This document shows positions 47,041 through 48,478 of a stretch of DNA of 48,478 nucleotides, in pieces. The stretch's first letter is position 1. Each line of letters begins with the position of its first letter. The DNA lies in assembly GCA_016874115.1 (NCBI GenBank), contig VGVA01000008.1:1-48478 (forward strand). The letters are read 5' to 3'. This stretch comes from Gammaproteobacteria bacterium. GTDB taxonomy: Bacteria > Pseudomonadota > Gammaproteobacteria > Methylococcales > Methylomonadaceae. The position numbers and the translations under genes were made by a program. The notes beneath the pieces were generated by a model, which was given only the letters and a program-made list of their open reading frames with translations, searched no databases and was not told the DNA's origin.

Positions 47041-47379
47041 GCCAGGTATGTCGCGCTTCGTGATAATGAATGTTTTACTAAAAATCTTATCACTGTTCAT
47101 GCTCTCCACTACTATGGCGGTCAGTCCGATCTGGACAAGGTTAATGACTATCTGGCGCATTTGATTTCAGATAGCAATCTGCATGAAGCCAAATTGACGG
47201 AGCTTTTTAATAAACCGTTTCAGTTCATCGAATCGCCTCATCATTGGAAAGCCATTGAGCGTCTGGCGGCTTATCTACTGGACAACAGTACGAAAACAAC
47301 CGTCAGCAGTGAGGAAGCCATGGCAGTGCTGGATGGAGATGCTAATGGTGACAGGAATTCTTGGACCAGGCAGACTTGA
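47041..47379 (+). pseudogene. Gene fragment truncated by the IS21 end
   Basis: The frame from the IS end to TGA 47377-47379 encodes about 112 residues: ARYVALRDNECFTKNLITVH, then YYGGQSDLDKVNDYLAHLIS, and so on. It reads like a soluble helical domain, but no family is recognised. A GTG at 47014 inside the IS terminus could start translation, giving a 121-residue fusion. The original 5' end was probably removed by the insertion. Confidence 0.45.
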
Positions 47380-47442
47380 AATACACAAACTAAAAAAGGC
47401 ATCAAATTCAACCGCACCAATGGGTTGATCATCATTTAATCC

Positions 47443-47488
47443 AGTTAAATATATTTAACTTGACATAAATAGTGATTTAGAGTAGGTT
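47443..47488 (+). promoter_or_regulatory. Promoter and palindrome upstream of the Cys/His-rich protein
   Basis: The perfect 18-bp palindrome AGTTAAATATATTTAACT (47443-47460) abuts a perfect -35 TTGACA (47460-47465). A 17-bp spacer follows, with an internal dyad TAAAT-AGTG-ATTTA, then TAGGTT (47483-47488). The arrangement suggests regulated expression, perhaps by a metal-sensing regulator; that is inference. Confidence 0.5.
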
Positions 47489-47521
47489 GAAGTCTCCTGT
47501 AGTCAAAAGGGAGAAATTGTT

Positions 47522-47908
47522 ATGAAAATTCAATTTTTAGTGCTGACATTTGCGCTGTTTATCTCGTTCGTGTCCACCTGGGCATGGGCGGAAACTAGTC
47601 AACCCCAGCACTGTGATATCCATAAAACCGACGCCGCACATGATTGTGCCAAGCATTGTGCTCTGCATCCAGGCGAAAAAGACCAAGCCTGTGCTAAGCA
47701 CTGTGCACCGGATACAATGACTAAAGCACATGTCTGTGATACGCCGCACTGCGATAAACATTTAGCGATGGCTGCGAAAAGCTGCGCGACAGAAAATTGT
47801 TCAAAGCATGAAGGCATGGCCGCACATAACTGCGGTACGGAGCATTGCGCCAAACACGGCGGTAACATGGCCGATTGTTGTGGCACCACTCAGCGCTGCG
47901 AAGTTTAA
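47522..47908 (+). CDS. Exported Cys/His-rich protein, candidate metal-binding
   Basis: A 128-residue protein. A signal peptide ends near residue 23 (TWAWA-ET). The mature part, about 105 residues, contains 14 cysteines and 13 histidines and no Phe, Tyr or Trp. Repeated units of the form C-x-K-H or H-C-x-K-H occur about six times (CAKHC, CAKHC, HCDKH, NCSKH, HCAKH). A GGGAG ribosome site precedes the ATG. Export of so many soft-metal ligands points to copper or another thiophilic metal in the periplasm. It is not recognisably a copper storage (Csp) or metallothionein family member. Confidence 0.75.
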   Translation: MKIQFLVLTFALFISFVSTWAWAETSQPQHCDIHKTDAAHDCAKHCALHPGEKDQACAKHCAPDTMTKAHVCDTPHCDKHLAMAAKSCATENCSKHEGMAAHNCGTEHCAKHGGNMADCCGTTQRCEV

Positions 47909-48222
47909 AGGGTGGACCATCTAAAACGTTTCATCTAAGACAGGCGGCAATCCAACCGATTGTCTGACTATATGTCAATTTGAAGTGCCTGATCACCTGT
48001 TCGCAGGCAATCAGGCACTTGCAAACATAGAAAAATCAGCATAAAAATAGTTTAAGGACGATGAGCATTCTGCTAAAACACACCGGTCCATGCTATAAAC
48101 TCCGTCCGAAACTTATAAGCCCAACATTGTTGAGCAAACTATCAGTATCACAAGAATGAATTTGCCCCATACCTGATATAACTTACCTTTGCTAAAAGTC
48201 AGTGGATTTGTTTCCAGATTAC
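47909..48222. other. Region between the Cys/His-rich gene and the IS21 left end
   Basis: Apart from the hairpin at 47983-48020 I see no supported feature. A 32-codon frame at 48061-48159 has AAGGA too close to its ATG to be convincing. Confidence 0.5.
47983..48020. terminator. Two-tier hairpin with TTCG tetraloop
   Basis: AAGTGCCTGAT pairs perfectly with ATCAGGCACTT (11 bp). A 2x2 internal CA/CA loop follows, then CCTG/CAGG closing TTCG. It lies 75 bp after the Cys/His-rich gene. No T run follows, so it may be a Rho-assisted terminator or an mRNA-stabilising end. Confidence 0.5.
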
Positions 48223-48287
48223 TGTTAATCAGCGTGCAAAACTTTCCAGGGTCCTGGGGAAAAGAGCGTTGAAAAGTTTCCACCCCA
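48223..48287 (+). repeat. Left end of an IS21-family element
   Basis: It starts TGTTAATCAGCGTGCAAAAC and contains two iterated motifs: GCAAAACTTTCCAG, and TTGAAAAGTTTCCAC (48272-48286). The latter is the exact complement of the motif at 47014-47028. Confidence 0.75.
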
Positions 48288-48335
48288 GGTAGTTCAATGA
48301 CCGGCTTTTTGCCGGAGAAACCTGGAGTGATAAAA

Positions 48336-48478
48336 ATGGATGTCATACCCGAAATCAGGCGACTGCATTTCGTTGAGAAAGTTACCATCAGCGACTTGGC
48401 GAAGCAGTTCAAATTATCCCGTCCCACGATTCGTAAACACCTCAACACGATCGAAGAGCCCGTTTATCCCACTCGTCA
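48336..48478 (+). CDS. istA: IS21-family transposase IstA, N-terminus (partial)
   Basis: It begins at ATG 48336 with GGAG nine bases upstream and runs off the window. The first residues, MDVIPEIRRLHFVEKVTISD, then LAKQFKLSRPTIRKHLNTIE, form the N-terminal helix-turn-helix of IstA, which binds the element ends. The catalytic DDE domain and istB should follow outside the window. Confidence 0.85.
   Translation, partial: MDVIPEIRRLHFVEKVTISDLAKQFKLSRPTIRKHLNTIEEPVYPTR

Noticed and set aside
48061-48159. A 32-codon frame with a nearby AAGGA
   Set aside because: The spacing to the ATG is only about two bases and nothing in the product is recognisable.

Overview
The window looks like a gammaproteobacterial methylotroph, most likely a methanotroph of the Methylococcales. 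The evidence is two tandem methylene-tetrahydromethanopterin dehydrogenase genes (C1 oxidation), a quinoprotein-relay metallohydrolase, formate-dependent PurT, and gammaproteobacterial gene orders around the fab cluster and the metY-rimP-nusA-infB-rbfA-truB-rpsO-pnp cluster. This assignment is inference from gene content.

Layout. 1-8.1 kb: the end of dxs, gloB, a small secreted protein, the mtdB-like pair (minus strand), a comEC interrupted by one in-frame amber codon, a DUF2062 protein, a SnoaL-like protein and a secreted MBL-fold hydrolase. 8.3-16.4 kb: a membrane GH17 glycosidase, dusA, folE, hemH, a MITE-like repeat, a membrane-anchored MutS-like ATPase, purT and a lytic transglycosylase. 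16.5-27.4 kb: one long plus-strand run, yceD-rpmF-plsX-fabH-fabD-fabG-acpP-fabF-pabC-mltG-tmk-holB-pilZ-tatD. 27.4-31.5 kb: two lipoproteins, mobA, pnp and rpsO. 31.6-37.7 kb: truB, rbfA, infB, nusA and rimP, read leftward from an initiator tRNA with a clear promoter. 38-45.1 kb: an ABC exporter, then a class II ribonucleotide reductase encoded as two genes (nrdJa, nrdJb) behind two NrdR boxes. The two genes are separated by a 2.06-kb insertion. 45.2-48.5 kb: an accessory tail with a small ribbon-helix-helix protein, a hairpin-rich stretch with little coding, IS21-family remnants and a Cys/His-rich exported protein.

Two signals are not explained by ordinary genes. First, the palindrome ATTAAT is strikingly over-represented. 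I counted about 150 copies by hand, roughly one per 290 bp up to 42.2 kb, against about 15 expected for a random sequence of similar composition. It occurs inside genes in both stop-free frames and between genes, and it vanishes after 44.3 kb. It behaves like a highly iterated palindrome of the HIP1 type.

Second, the insertion between nrdJa and nrdJb is bounded by two inverted, diverged copies of a 270-313-bp repeat. Each copy folds into the same series of five hairpins, and several stems differ in sequence but keep their pairing. Between them lies one AT-rich gene for a coiled-coil, two-helix membrane protein of unknown function. This looks like an undescribed cargo-carrying element.
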